Part shown: positions 8,981 through 19,501 of the stretch, piece after piece
Layout of the letters: each line of letters starts with the position of its first letter
Position numbering within the stretch: the first letter of the stretch is position 1
Assembly: GCF_035325925.1 (NCBI RefSeq)
Contig: NZ_DAOKZA010000010.1
Span: forward strand, 1 to 64,000
DNA length: 64,000 nt
DNA from: Calidifontimicrobium sp035325925
Lineage (GTDB): Bacteria > Pseudomonadota > Gammaproteobacteria > Burkholderiales > Burkholderiaceae_C
Reading direction: 5' to 3'
The notes under the pieces: model-generated
The model's input: the letters and a program-made list of their open reading frames with translations, nothing else
Database searches by the model: none
Told to the model about the DNA's origin: nothing
Made by a program: the position numbers and the translations under genes

Positions 8981-10888
8981 ATGGCCAAGGACTTCGCGAC
9001 CCTGTCGGACCGCAATCGCTCGCCGAACCCGAGCGTGCACGCCCTCGGCGCCGACGCGGCGCGGCGCACCGTGCTGCGCGGCGGGTTCGGCGCCGGCGTC
9101 GCGGCGCTGTTCGCCCCCTGGCTCGGCGGCTGCGCGCAGCCCGGCGCGCCGCGGCGCTCGACGCTGGGCTTCGTGCCGGTGCCACCGTCGCGCGCCGACG
9201 CCGTCGTCGTGCCGCCGGGCTACCGGGCACAGGTGCTCGCCGCGTGGGGCGAGCCGGTGGGACTGCCGAGCCACATGCCGCCGCTCGACCCCGAGTCGCG
9301 CCACGACGCCGACGCGCAGGCGGCGCAGTTCGGCATGCACCACGACGCCGTCGCCTACGTGCCGCTCGACGGCTCGCGTCGCGGGCTGCTGGTGATGAAC
9401 CACGAGTACACCGACGAGGGCCTGCTGCACCCCGACGGCGTCGCGCGCTGGGACGCCGGGAAGACGCGCAAGTCGCAGGCCGCGGTCGGCATGTCGGTGG
9501 TCGAGGTCGAGCGCGGCGACGCCGGCTGGCGACTCGTGCGCCCCAGCCGCCACGCGCGGCGCATCACCGCGTTCACGCCCTGCGCATTGGCCGGTCCGGC
9601 GGCGGGCCACCGGCTGATGCGCACCTCGGCCGACCCGCACGGCCGCACGGTGCTGGGCACGATGGCCAACTGCGCCGGCAGCCTGACGCCCTGGGGCACG
9701 TTCCTGTCGGGCGAGGAGAACTTCGACTTCTACTTCCGCGGCGGCGACGCGATCGACGCGCACCACCGCCGCTGGGGGATGCAGCGCGAAGCCTGGGTGC
9801 CGTGGGTCGAGACCGACACGCGCTTCGATCTCGCGCGCGAGCCGCACGAGGCGAACCGCTTCGGCTGGATCGTCGAGCTCGACCCGCTGGACCCGCACCG
9901 TGCTCCGGTCAAGCGCACCGCGCTGGGCCGCGCGATGCACGAGGGCGCGTGGGTCGCGGTGACGCGCGACGGCCGCGCGGTCGTCTACTCGGGCGAGGAC
10001 GCGCGCTTCGAGTACTTGTACAAGTTCGTCAGCCGCGACCGCGTCCGCCCGGGCGGCGCCGCGGCCAACGCCGAACTGCTCGACCACGGCACGCTGTACG
10101 TGGCCCGCTTCGACGCCGACGGCCGCGGGCGCTGGCTGCCGCTGGTGCACGGCCAGGGACCGCTGACGACGGCGCACGGTTTCGCCGACCAAGGCGAGGT
10201 GCTGGTGAAGACGCGCCAGGCCGGCGACCTGCTGGGCGCGACGAAGATGGACCGCCCCGAGTGGATCGCGATCGACCCCGCCAGCGGCCGCGTCTACTGC
10301 ACGCTGACCAACAACAGCCGCCGCGGCGCGCCGGGGCAGCCCGGCGTCGACGCGGCGAACCCGCGTGCGAACAACACGATGGGACACATCGTGCGCTGGC
10401 GCGAGGACGGTGACTTCGACGCCACCGGCTTCGCGTGGGAGCTGTTCGTGCTCGCCGGCGACCCGGCCAACGCGCGGCCCGAAGCGCGCGGCACCGTGCG
10501 CGGCGACGCCTTCGCCTGCCCCGACGGATTGGCGTTCGACGCGCGCGGCGTGCTGTGGGTGCAGACCGACGCCGCCGCCGAGCAGCTGCACCGGGGCGAG
10601 TTCGCGCGCCTGGGTCACAACCAGATGCTCGCGTGCGACGTGGTCACCGGCGAGCTGCGGCGCTTCCTGACCGGGCCGGCGCACTGCGAGCTGACCGGCA
10701 TCGCGTGGACGCCCGACGGCCGCACGATGTTCGTCAACGTGCAGCACCCCGGCGAACCCGCCGGCGACCGCAGCGACCCGGCGTGGCCCGACCGCCACTC
10801 GCGCTGGCCGAGCGGCGTCGCCGGCGCTCGCCCGCGCTCGGCGACGCTGGCGATCACGCGCGACGACGGCGGGGTGATCGGCGCCTGA
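8981..10888 (+). CDS. PhoX-family phosphatase-like protein (Tat-exported)
   Basis: A 635-residue DUF839/PhoX family protein. PhoX enzymes are Ca/Fe-dependent periplasmic alkaline phosphatases with a beta-propeller fold. A twin-arginine motif RRTVLRG at residues 28-34 precedes a hydrophobic stretch and Cys51 (WLGGCAQPG), which could make it a Tat lipoprotein. Family segments include MNHEYTDEG, NCAGSLTPWGTFLSGEENF, KFVSRDRVRPGG and ATKMDRPEWIAIDPASGRVYCTLTNN. The ATG is six bases after the CoA transferase stop. Phosphatase activity is inferred from the family only. An 8-bp stem hairpin follows the stop. Confidence 0.9.
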   Translation: MAKDFATLSDRNRSPNPSVHALGADAARRTVLRGGFGAGVAALFAPWLGGCAQPGAPRRSTLGFVPVPPSRADAVVVPPGYRAQVLAAWGEPVGLPSHMPPLDPESRHDADAQAAQFGMHHDAVAYVPLDGSRRGLLVMNHEYTDEGLLHPDGVARWDAGKTRKSQAAVGMSVVEVERGDAGWRLVRPSRHARRITAFTPCALAGPAAGHRLMRTSADPHGRTVLGTMANCAGSLTPWGTFLSGEENFDFYFRGGDAIDAHHRRWGMQREAWVPWVETDTRFDLAREPHEANRFGWIVELDPLDPHRAPVKRTALGRAMHEGAWVAVTRDGRAVVYSGEDARFEYLYKFVSRDRVRPGGAAANAELLDHGTLYVARFDADGRGRWLPLVHGQGPLTTAHGFADQGEVLVKTRQAGDLLGATKMDRPEWIAIDPASGRVYCTLTNNSRRGAPGQPGVDAANPRANNTMGHIVRWREDGDFDATGFAWELFVLAGDPANARPEARGTVRGDAFACPDGLAFDARGVLWVQTDAAAEQLHRGEFARLGHNQMLACDVVTGELRRFLTGPAHCELTGIAWTPDGRTMFVNVQHPGEPAGDRSDPAWPDRHSRWPSGVAGARPRSATLAITRDDGGVIGA

Positions 10889-10890
10889 AC

Positions 10891-10910
10891 CCGGCGCGGC
10901 GTCGCGCCGG
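10891..10910 (+). terminator. GC hairpin after PhoX-like gene
   Basis: Perfect 8-bp stem (CCGGCGCG/CGCGCCGG, loop GCGT) immediately downstream of the PhoX-like stop codon. No T-run follows, so an intrinsic terminator is only possible, and an RNA-stabilising 3' hairpin is equally plausible. Confidence 0.35.
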
Positions 10911-10994
10911 CACCGATGCACACCGATGTCACGCCCGCTTGCGACTGCACCGCCCGCGCGGGGCTCGCCGTTGCATCCGGTCACGTTCCGGGCG

Positions 10995-11020
10995 GCGCCG
11001 ACGCGGATCGGCGTCGGCGC
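10995..11020. repeat. 10-bp perfect inverted repeat upstream of small secreted-protein gene
   Basis: Arms GCGCCGACGC (10995-11004) and GCGTCGGCGC (11011-11020) with loop GGATCG, about 50 bp before the ATG at 11072. It may be an operator or a 5'-leader hairpin. There is no T-run. No other feature is visible in the 10911-11071 gap. Confidence 0.5.
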
Positions 11021-11071
11021 AGGACGGCTCGAATGCGTTGTGTTCGCATGACCACGCGAAGGGAGCCGACG

Positions 11072-11545
11072 ATGCCGTACCCGTTTGCCAAGCCGCTGCG
11101 CGGCGTCCTGCTGCTGATGGCGGCACTGCTGACCACGACGCTGAGCCAGGCCGCGGTCGACGTCGGCGTGGGCATCACGATCCGCGAGCCGGGGGTGTAC
11201 GGCCGCATCGAAATCGGCACCGCGCCGCCGCCGCCGCTGATCTACCCGCAGCCGGTGGTCGTCGTGCCGGCGCCGGTGCCGTACCGGCCGATCTACTTGT
11301 ACGTGCCGCCCGGTCACGCCAAGGACTGGAAGCGCCACTGCAGGCGATACGCGGCGTGCAACCAGCCGGTGTACTTCGTGCGCGAGGACTGGGTGCGCGA
11401 CCGCTACGACCGCTACCGATACGACCGGCGCGACCGCTACGACCTCGACCGGCGCCACGACCGACGCTACGACCGGCGTGACCGCGACGATCGCGGCCAC
11501 CCAGGGCACGGGCGCGGCAACGGCAGGGGGCCCGGGCGCGACTAG
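11072..11545 (+). CDS. Small secreted protein with Arg/Asp/Tyr-rich tail, unknown function
   Basis: A 157-residue protein with a clear signal peptide (LRGVLLLMAALLTTTLSQA), then a short beta-like region DVGVGITIREPGVYGRIEIG and a proline/valine-rich segment. A two-Cys stretch, HCRRYAACNQPVYFVRE, follows. The last 45 residues are a low-complexity tail of DRYDR/YDRRDR units ending in Gly/Arg. It is probably periplasmic. I do not recognise a named family, although similar small proteins are common in Burkholderiales. The ATG at 11072 follows a GAAGGGAG ribosome site. An upstream in-frame ATG at 11048 has no comparable site. Confidence 0.75.
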   Translation: MPYPFAKPLRGVLLLMAALLTTTLSQAAVDVGVGITIREPGVYGRIEIGTAPPPPLIYPQPVVVVPAPVPYRPIYLYVPPGHAKDWKRHCRRYAACNQPVYFVREDWVRDRYDRYRYDRRDRYDLDRRHDRRYDRRDRDDRGHPGHGRGNGRGPGRD

Positions 11546-11586
11546 CGTCGCCACGGCAACGGCCGCCGCGGCGTCGGGCGCCGGGC

Positions 11587-12900
11587 TCAGCGCCGCTGCA
11601 GCAGCAACAACAGTCCGTCGATCGGCGTGCGCTGCTCCTCGCGCAGCACCACCGCGTCGACGTCGACGACCGCCAGAGCGTGCGCCTGCGCGAGGGCGCG
11701 CAGGTAGCGCTCGCCGTGCGCGTAGCGCAGGCTGTCGCGCAGCGCATGGTCGACCCCGTCGTCGGCACGCTCGACCGTGAAGGCAAACCAGCCGCCCGCC
11801 TCGAGCACCCGGCACGCGCCGGCAAACACCGCGGCCAGGTCGCCGAGGTAGATGAACACGTCGGCCGCGACGACCAGGTCGTGCCGGTGTGGGCTGCGGC
11901 GCAGGTGCTCGACGAGGTCGGCCTCGTCGAGCTGCGTGTACGCACCCGTCGCGGCGGCGCGCTCGAGCATCGCACGCGACAGGTCGACGCCGTCGATGCG
12001 CTCGCACAGCGGCCGCAGCGCGGCGCCGCACAACCCGGTGCCGCAGCCGAGGTCCAGCGCGTGGCGCAGGCGCCGTCCTGCGGGCGCGGCACGCGCCGCC
12101 AGCCGCGCGGCGATGCGCCGCGGCACGTCGTAGCGCAGCACCTGCGTCAGGTGTGCGTCGAACTGCGCCGCGTAGCCGTCAAACAGCTGGCGCACGTAGC
12201 TGTCGGGCGCGCCCGGCGGCGCCGCACGGCCGTCGAGCGCGGCGAGGAAGAAGCCGTTGAGCGCCGGGTCGCCGCCGTGGGCGATCGCCTGCTCGAACGC
12301 GGCGACGGCCTCCTCGCGCCGGCCGAGGTCGCGCAGCAGGCCGCCGCGCAGCGTCCACGCGCGAGCCAGGCCCGGCTGCAGCGCGAGCACCCGCTCGTAC
12401 GAAGGCAGCGCTGCGTCGTGCCGGCCCAGGCTCTGCAGCGTCTGCCCGTGCAGCATCCAGCCCTCGGCGTGCGCCGGGTGCGCGGCGACCAGCCGCTCGA
12501 GGTGTCGCAGCGCCGGCGCGTGATGCCCCCGCCGGTTGAGGATCAGCGCCGCCTGCAGCAGCGCCGCGGGGTGCCCGGGCGAGCGGCCCAGCACCTGTTC
12601 GAAGCACGCCAGCGCGTCGTCGTCGCGACCGAGCTGCACCAGCGCGAGCGCGAGCTGTGCGCGCGCGTCGGCATCGTCGGGCGCGACTGCGACGGCCCGT
12701 TCGAGCGGCGGCAGCGCGTCGGCGGCGCGGCCCTGGCGGCAGCGCACGGCACCCAGGTTGACCAGCGTCGACACACGCGCCGGCAACAGCGCCAGCGACG
12801 CCTCGAAGCAGCGTTCGGCGTCGGCCAGGCGGCCGGCCTCGACGTGGCGAACGCCGTCGACGAAGTGGCGGCGCGCCAGTTCGAAGGTCGTCTCGTTCAT
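11587..12900 (-). CDS. TPR-repeat protein with C-terminal SAM-dependent methyltransferase domain
   Basis: A 437-residue two-domain protein. Residues 1 to about 215 form a run of tetratricopeptide repeats (for example ADALPPLERAVAVAPDDADA, HDAALPSYERVLALQPGLAR). The remaining half is a class I methyltransferase with motif I LDLGCGTGLCG near residue 281, a DGVDLSRAMLERA segment, and DLVVAADVFIYLGDL. The substrate is unknown; similar fusions are annotated only as contractile-like or TPR methyltransferases. The ATG at 12900 begins the TPR region. It lies downstream of priA on the same strand, 32 bp away, so cotranscription is likely. Confidence 0.88.
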   Translation of the reverse strand: MNETTFELARRHFVDGVRHVEAGRLADAERCFEASLALLPARVSTLVNLGAVRCRQGRAADALPPLERAVAVAPDDADARAQLALALVQLGRDDDALACFEQVLGRSPGHPAALLQAALILNRRGHHAPALRHLERLVAAHPAHAEGWMLHGQTLQSLGRHDAALPSYERVLALQPGLARAWTLRGGLLRDLGRREEAVAAFEQAIAHGGDPALNGFFLAALDGRAAPPGAPDSYVRQLFDGYAAQFDAHLTQVLRYDVPRRIAARLAARAAPAGRRLRHALDLGCGTGLCGAALRPLCERIDGVDLSRAMLERAAATGAYTQLDEADLVEHLRRSPHRHDLVVAADVFIYLGDLAAVFAGACRVLEAGGWFAFTVERADDGVDHALRDSLRYAHGERYLRALAQAHALAVVDVDAVVLREEQRTPIDGLLLLLQRR

Positions 12901-12932
12901 CGTCGACACGGTGGCGCCGATTGTCGCGGCGA

Positions 12933-14969
<2,037 letters not shown>

Positions 14970-15322
14970 CCGTGCCCGGTCAGTTACGCCCGAAAACTCG
15001 AACTGGTCTGCAAGTTCGCCCCAAGTTCATGATTCAAAAGCGCTTTTCCTCAATGTCCACGGCACCTGTGGAAAACTTTGTGGGGAACCTGCCGGCCGAT
15101 GCGCTAAACGCTTGCCGCGCTTGGCGCCGCGACGTTTTGCCCCTTGTCGCGGCAGCGCCCGACCATGAAATAAATCAAGCACTTAGCGAAGCGAGCGGGA
15201 AAACCCCGGTAGCGCAGTCGACATTCGTCAGGGCGCTGCGCTGCAACACGTTCCGTGGGGATAAGTCAAGCCCTGAGCGCTCACTCACCCGCCGCGCGAC
15301 GCACCGCGCGATCACTGCCGGG
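14970..15322. other. priA-hemE gap: repeat-rich, relatively AT-rich, DnaA-box-like sites
   Basis: No gene is supported in these 353 bp. Three 9-mers resemble the DnaA box TGTGGATAA on the plus strand: TGTGGAAAA at 15067-15075 (one mismatch), TGTGGGGAA at 15079-15087 (two), and TGGGGATAA at 15256-15264 (one). A 12-bp palindrome AAAAGCGCTTTT sits at 15036-15047. CAAGTTC is repeated directly at 15011-15017 and 15022-15028, an 11-bp phase. A short AT-rich run is at about 15164-15177. The 3' edge abuts the hemE stop; since hemE and priA are both read on the minus strand, the gap is upstream of priA only. Confidence 0.45.
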
Positions 15323-16414
15323 TCAATGTGCGCGTCGCAGCCGGCGCGAGACTTCGTGCACCGCATCGACCAGCGCCGCGACATGCTCGGGCGGGGTGAA
15401 CTGGCTGATGCCGTGACCCAGGTTGAAGATGTGCCCGTCGACGCCGCCGTCGGCGCGCTCGGGCCGGCCGAAGCTCTCGAGCACCTTCGCCGCCTCGGCG
15501 CGAACAACTTCGGGCGGCGCGAAGAGCACCGCCGGATCGAGGTTGCCCTGCAGCGCGACGCGGTCGCCGACACGCGCGCGCGCCTGGCCCAGGTTGACCG
15601 TCCAGTCGACGCCGAGCACGTCGGGACGGGCGTCGGCCATCGCCTCGAGCCAGGCGCCGCCGCCTTTCGTGAAGACAATCTGAGGGATCGGCGCGCCGTC
15701 GTGCTCGCGCTTGAGCCGGCTGAGCACGCGCTTCGTGTAGGCGAGGCTGAAACGCTGGAACGCGCCGTCGGCGAGCACGCCACCCCAGCTGTCGAAGATC
15801 ATCACCGCCTGCGCGCCGGCGTCGATCTGCGCGTTCAGGTACGCGGCCACCGCGTCGGCATTGACTTCGAGCATGCGGTGCATCAGGTCGGGCCGCGCGT
15901 AGAGCATCGTCTTCACGAGCCGGTAGTCGTCGCTGCCGCCGCCTTCGACCATGTAGCAGGCGAGCGTCCACGGGCTGCCGGAAAAACCGATCAGCGGCAC
16001 GCGGCCCTTCAATGCGCGCCGGATCGAGCTCACTGCGTCGAAGACGTAGCGCAGCGTGTCGAGGTCGGGCACCGCGAGGCGGGCCACCGCGGCCTCGTCG
16101 CGCACCGGGTGCGCGAAGCGCGGGCCCTCGCCCTGCGCGAAGCTCAGCCCCAGGCCCATCGCGTCGGGCACGGTGAGGATGTCGGAGAACAGGATCGCTG
16201 CGTCGAGCGCGTAGCGCTCGAGCGGCTGCAGCGTGACCTCGGTGGCGAAGTCGACGTTCGTCGCAAGGCCCATGAAGCTGCCGGCCTTCGCACGGGTCGC
16301 GCAGTACTCGGGCAGGTAGCGACCGGCTTGGCGCATCAGCCACAGCGGCGTGTGGTCGGTGGGCTGGCGCAGGCAGGCACGCAGGAAGCTGTCGTTCTGA
16401 AGGGGCGGCCACAT
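15323..16414 (-). CDS. hemE: Uroporphyrinogen decarboxylase
   Basis: A 363-residue enzyme that decarboxylates the four acetate side chains of uroporphyrinogen III to give coproporphyrinogen III in heme synthesis. The N-terminal signature LWLMRQAGRYLPEY and the second signature IGFSGSPWTLACYMVEGG are intact, as are FSDILTVPDAMGLGL and the C-terminal NLGHGISQFTPPEHV. Length and N-terminus match the family, so the ATG at 16414 is secure. It is cytoplasmic, a TIM barrel, and usually dimeric. It is transcribed toward priA on the same strand, with a 353-bp gap between. Confidence 0.97.
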   Translation of the reverse strand: MWPPLQNDSFLRACLRQPTDHTPLWLMRQAGRYLPEYCATRAKAGSFMGLATNVDFATEVTLQPLERYALDAAILFSDILTVPDAMGLGLSFAQGEGPRFAHPVRDEAAVARLAVPDLDTLRYVFDAVSSIRRALKGRVPLIGFSGSPWTLACYMVEGGGSDDYRLVKTMLYARPDLMHRMLEVNADAVAAYLNAQIDAGAQAVMIFDSWGGVLADGAFQRFSLAYTKRVLSRLKREHDGAPIPQIVFTKGGGAWLEAMADARPDVLGVDWTVNLGQARARVGDRVALQGNLDPAVLFAPPEVVRAEAAKVLESFGRPERADGGVDGHIFNLGHGISQFTPPEHVAALVDAVHEVSRRLRRAH

Positions 16415-16573
16415 GGCGCACGATTATGGCGGTCGCCAGGACGCCGCCCTGGTGCGTCACGCACCCGGCCGGGCCAGCGGCGCGGTGGCCACGGCCTTGA
16501 AGCGAGAACCTTGGTTCCCCAGATTGGGGCTCGGGTAGCATCGACGAAGCCGCCGCGAAAAGGAGGAGTTGCC

Positions 16574-17215
16574 ATGACCGAACTTGCCGCCGTCGCCCGC
16601 CGCGCGGTCGCCGTGCTCGCCGTACTGGCCACCGGTCTGCTGTCCGGCTGCGGCTACAACGACTTCCAGCGCCTCGACGAACAGGTCAAGTCGGCCTGGT
16701 CCGAGGTCGTCAACCAGTACCAGCGGCGCAGCGACCTGATCCCGAACATCGTCGCCACCGTCAAGGGCGAGGCCAATTTCGAGCAGGAGACGCTGACGCG
16801 CGTGATCGAGGCGCGCGCCAAGGCCAGCAGCATCCAGGCGACACCCGAACTCGTCAACGATCCCGAGGCCTTCGGTCGCTTCCAGGCCGCCCAGGGCGAG
16901 CTCTCGGGTGCGCTGAGCCGACTGCTGGTGACGGTCGAGCAGTATCCGAACCTGAAGGCCAACCAGGGCTTCCAGGACCTGCGCGTGCAGCTCGAGGGCA
17001 CCGAGAACCGCATCACGGTGGCGCGCAACCGCTACGTCAAGGCGGTGCAGGACTACAACGTGCTGGCGCGCAGTTTTCCCACCAACCTGACGGCGATGGT
17101 CTTCGGCTACGACGTCAAGCCCAATTTCAGCGTCGCCAACGAGGCCGCGATCGCGGTGCCGCCGACGGTCAGCTTCGACAAGCCGGCCGCACCGGCCACC
17201 GCGGCGTCGAAGTGA
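16574..17215 (+). CDS. LemA family lipoprotein
   Basis: A 213-residue LemA-family protein with a lipobox LLSGC giving predicted lipidated Cys26. The conserved LemA core follows: YNDFQRLDEQVKSAWSEVVNQYQRRSDLIPNIVATVKG, then QAAQGELSGALSRLLVTVEQYPNLKAN and a helical C-terminal half. It is probably anchored in the envelope; the biochemical role is unknown. A strong ribosome site (AAAAGGAGGAG) precedes the ATG. It heads a cluster with two TPM-domain genes, a recurrent neighbour set in proteobacteria suggesting a shared envelope function. Confidence 0.93.
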   Translation: MTELAAVARRAVAVLAVLATGLLSGCGYNDFQRLDEQVKSAWSEVVNQYQRRSDLIPNIVATVKGEANFEQETLTRVIEARAKASSIQATPELVNDPEAFGRFQAAQGELSGALSRLLVTVEQYPNLKANQGFQDLRVQLEGTENRITVARNRYVKAVQDYNVLARSFPTNLTAMVFGYDVKPNFSVANEAAIAVPPTVSFDKPAAPATAASK

Positions 17216-17237
17216 GCCACCGCCCGGCGCGCCCTTG

Positions 17238-18191
17238 ATGTCCGCGCTGCCGCGCCGGCTGCTGCGGCAGGGGCTGCCGCGGGCCTGGGTCGTGTGGCTG
17301 GTGGCCTGCCTGGCGGCGCTGCTGCTGCTGGCGCCGGCGGCGCAGGCCCAGGACGTGCAGCCGGTGCCCGCGCTGAGCGCCCGCGTCATCGACCGCACCG
17401 GCACCCTGAGCGCGGACCAGGCGGCGGCACTCGAGGCCCGCCTCGCCGCGTTCGAGGCCGAGGCCGGGCCGCAGATCGTGCTGCTGCTGGTGCCGGCGAC
17501 GGCGCCCGAGGATATCGCGGCCTACGCGCAGCGTGTCGCCGACACCTGGAAGATCGGACGCCGCGAGGTCGGCGACGGCGTGCTGGTGGTCGTCGCCAAG
17601 GACGAGCGGCGCGTTCGCATCGAAGTCGCGAAGGCGCTCGAGGGCGCGATCCCGGATCTCGCGGCGCGCCAGATCATCGACCGCGCGATCGTGCCCGCGT
17701 TCCGCGCCAACGACTACGCCGGCGGCCTCGGGGCCGCCGTCGAGCAGCTGATCGCGCGCATCAAGGGCGAGGCGCTGCCGGCACCGGCGGCGCGCGAGGG
17801 GGCGCGGCAGGGGCTGCAGCTCGACGAGCTGCTGCTGTTCTTCTTCGTCGGCGTGCCGATCGTCGGCAGCGTGCTCAGCGGCCTCTTCGGCCGCAAGCTG
17901 GGCGCGCTGCTGACCGCCGGCGCGGCCGGCGGCATCGGCTGGTGGATCACCGCCAGCCTGCTGGTGGCCGCCGGCGCCGGCGTCGTGGCATTGGTGCTGG
18001 TCGGGCTGTTCGGCGTCGGCTCGCCCCTGCAGCGCGGCTCGCGCAGCGGCGGCAACCTGCCGCACATCGGCGGCTGGGGCGGTGGTGGGGGTGGCTGGGG
18101 CGGCGGTGGCGGCGGCTTCGGTGGTGGCGGGGGCTTCTCGTCGGGCGGCGGCGGCGACTTCGGCGGCGGCGGCGCCTCGGGCAGCTGGTAG
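17238..18191 (+). CDS. TPM-domain membrane protein (YgcG-like) with Gly-rich tail
   Basis: A 317-residue protein with a signal peptide ending near AAQAQ, a TPM_phosphatase domain (residues about 40-175: VIDRTGTLSADQAAALEARL, TWKIGRREVGDGVLVVVAKD, VRIEVAKALEGAIPD), then one or more membrane helices around residues 195-265. The tail is almost pure Gly/Trp/Phe (GGWGGGGGGWGG repeats, ending GASGSW). TPM domains were named for acid phosphatase activity in plant and bacterial members, but enzymatic activity here is not shown. The ATG at 17238 is used; a TTG lies one codon earlier. It follows lemA by 22 bp. Confidence 0.9.
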   Translation: MSALPRRLLRQGLPRAWVVWLVACLAALLLLAPAAQAQDVQPVPALSARVIDRTGTLSADQAAALEARLAAFEAEAGPQIVLLLVPATAPEDIAAYAQRVADTWKIGRREVGDGVLVVVAKDERRVRIEVAKALEGAIPDLAARQIIDRAIVPAFRANDYAGGLGAAVEQLIARIKGEALPAPAAREGARQGLQLDELLLFFFVGVPIVGSVLSGLFGRKLGALLTAGAAGGIGWWITASLLVAAGAGVVALVLVGLFGVGSPLQRGSRSGGNLPHIGGWGGGGGGWGGGGGGFGGGGGFSSGGGGDFGGGGASGSW

Positions 18192-18215
18192 GGCGGCGCT
18201 GCAGGGAAGGCAACG

Positions 18216-18722
18216 ATGAACCGCTGGATGCGCATCCTCAGGCACCGCTGGGTCGACGAGACCGACACCGCACGTGCGCTCGACGCCGCGGCGCTCGAGC
18301 GGCTGGAATCGCGCGTCGCCGCCAGCGAACGCCGCCACCGCGGCGAGATCCGGCTGTGCATCGAGGCCGGGCTGCCGCTGTCCTACCTCTGGCGCGGCGC
18401 GACGCCGCGCGAACGCGCGCTGACGATGTTCGGCAAGCTCGGGGTCTGGGACACCGAGCAGAACAACGGCGTCCTGATCTACCTGCTGCTGGCCGAACAT
18501 GCGATCGAGATCGTCGCCGACCGCGGCCTCGCGCAGCGCGTGCCGCAGGCGCACTGGGATGCGCTGGTGGGCGGCATGCGCGACGACTTCCGCGCCGGCC
18601 GCTTCGAGGACGGGCTGGCGCGCGCGGTCGACGCCGTCGACGAGATGCTGGTGCGCCATTTCCCGCTCGGCCCCGACCAGCCCAACCCCAACGAACTGCC
18701 CGACCGCGCGCACCTGCGGTAG
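18216..18722 (+). CDS. TPM-domain protein, cytoplasmic type
   Basis: A 168-residue protein consisting of one TPM_phosphatase domain without a signal peptide. It contains ERRHRGEIRLCIEAGLP, RERALTMFGKLGVWDTEQNN, GVLIYLLLAEHAIEIVADRG and LVGGMRDDFRAGRFEDGLA, matching the core of the previous gene. It lies 24 bp after the first TPM gene and forms the third member of the lemA-TPM-TPM set. Function is unknown. The downstream region 18723-18930 holds a small CTGAAG/CTTCAG hairpin but no supported gene. Confidence 0.88.
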   Translation: MNRWMRILRHRWVDETDTARALDAAALERLESRVAASERRHRGEIRLCIEAGLPLSYLWRGATPRERALTMFGKLGVWDTEQNNGVLIYLLLAEHAIEIVADRGLAQRVPQAHWDALVGGMRDDFRAGRFEDGLARAVDAVDEMLVRHFPLGPDQPNPNELPDRAHLR

Positions 18723-18930
18723 GCACGTGGCGCGCCGCGGCGCGAGCGCGAATGGCTGCAGCGCTGGACGTCGCTGGACGCGCAGGAGCGCCGGGGCCTC
18801 AGCGCTCGCCGGATTGGCGTCAGCGACGCCCTGAAGCCTTCTTCAGCGACCCGCGGCCGGGCGGTGGCCTCTCGAGAAGTCCGTCAATGGCACGCCCTCA
18901 TCGGGAACTGCAGAGGGCCGCAGCGGGCAA

Positions 18931-19467
18931 CTATGCTCGCTGCCCCTTGGAACGCGCACGCGCCGCCCTCACGCCGGCCAGCGCCAACCCGACCAAGGCC
19001 AACGACCCCGGCTCCGGCACCACGTCGACCTGAACATCGATGGACTGAGCGACCCAATACCCGCCTGTCGGCGTCGACTGCTGAACGAAGTCGACGGACG
19101 GCGCAGTCGTACTGAAATCGCTGATGAAGATGCAGAAGGTGTTCGCGGGATTTCCACAACTCCCGGGGTCGGCATCAGTGGCCAGCGTCACCGTGTCGTT
19201 CGACGCGGAGTAGGCATACTGCGCCGCGTAAGGAAGATTGAAACTGTTGATGGTCAGGCCGGACGTCGTGCCTTGAACGTCGGCTGCGGTGTCGAAACTC
19301 AGACTGAAATCGAGCAGGAAGGGCGAAACGGGCAGCACCGATCCGTCTCCAAAGGAGTGCTGAAAGTCGGTGGCGAAGATGTCGAAGTCGTGCGAGACGA
19401 CCGCCGAATGTGCCGACGCGCCGATGACCATCGACGCCACCACACCAAGCCATTGATTCAATTTCAC
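18931..19467 (-). CDS. PEP-CTERM sorting domain-containing protein
   Basis: A 178-residue exported protein with a signal peptide (LGVVASMVIGASAHS) and a canonical C-terminal PEP-CTERM signal at residues 150-178: VPEPGSLALVGLALAGVRAA followed by a basic ARARSKGQRA tail. The signal directs cleavage and sorting by exosortase, which is not encoded in this window. The central part is Ser/Thr/Asp-rich with two Cys and has no recognised domain. The start is GTG at 19467 with GGAGG upstream. Base composition is clearly less GC-rich than its neighbours, suggesting transfer or a distinct history. A sigma-54-like promoter lies just upstream. Confidence 0.9.
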   Translation of the reverse strand: MKLNQWLGVVASMVIGASAHSAVVSHDFDIFATDFQHSFGDGSVLPVSPFLLDFSLSFDTAADVQGTTSGLTINSFNLPYAAQYAYSASNDTVTLATDADPGSCGNPANTFCIFISDFSTTAPSVDFVQQSTPTGGYWVAQSIDVQVDVVPEPGSLALVGLALAGVRAARARSKGQRA

Positions 19468-19501
19468 GTCGAGTCCCTTTCCTCCAAATGATCACGGTCG
19501 A

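Noticed and set aside
7742..12031. Very long open frame (over 1400 codons) on the minus strand, opposite the CoA transferase, PhoX-like and small-protein genes
   Set aside because: Its translation is low-complexity Arg/Ala/Val/His text typical of an antisense frame in GC-rich DNA, while the opposite strand carries recognisable families.
14972..15330. Open frame crossing the priA-hemE gap on the plus strand
   Set aside because: No ribosome site or recognised protein; the same region reads better as regulatory DNA.
18723..18930. Open frames after the second TPM gene that might be a gene remnant
   Set aside because: No ribosome site, start or family resemblance could be seen on either strand.
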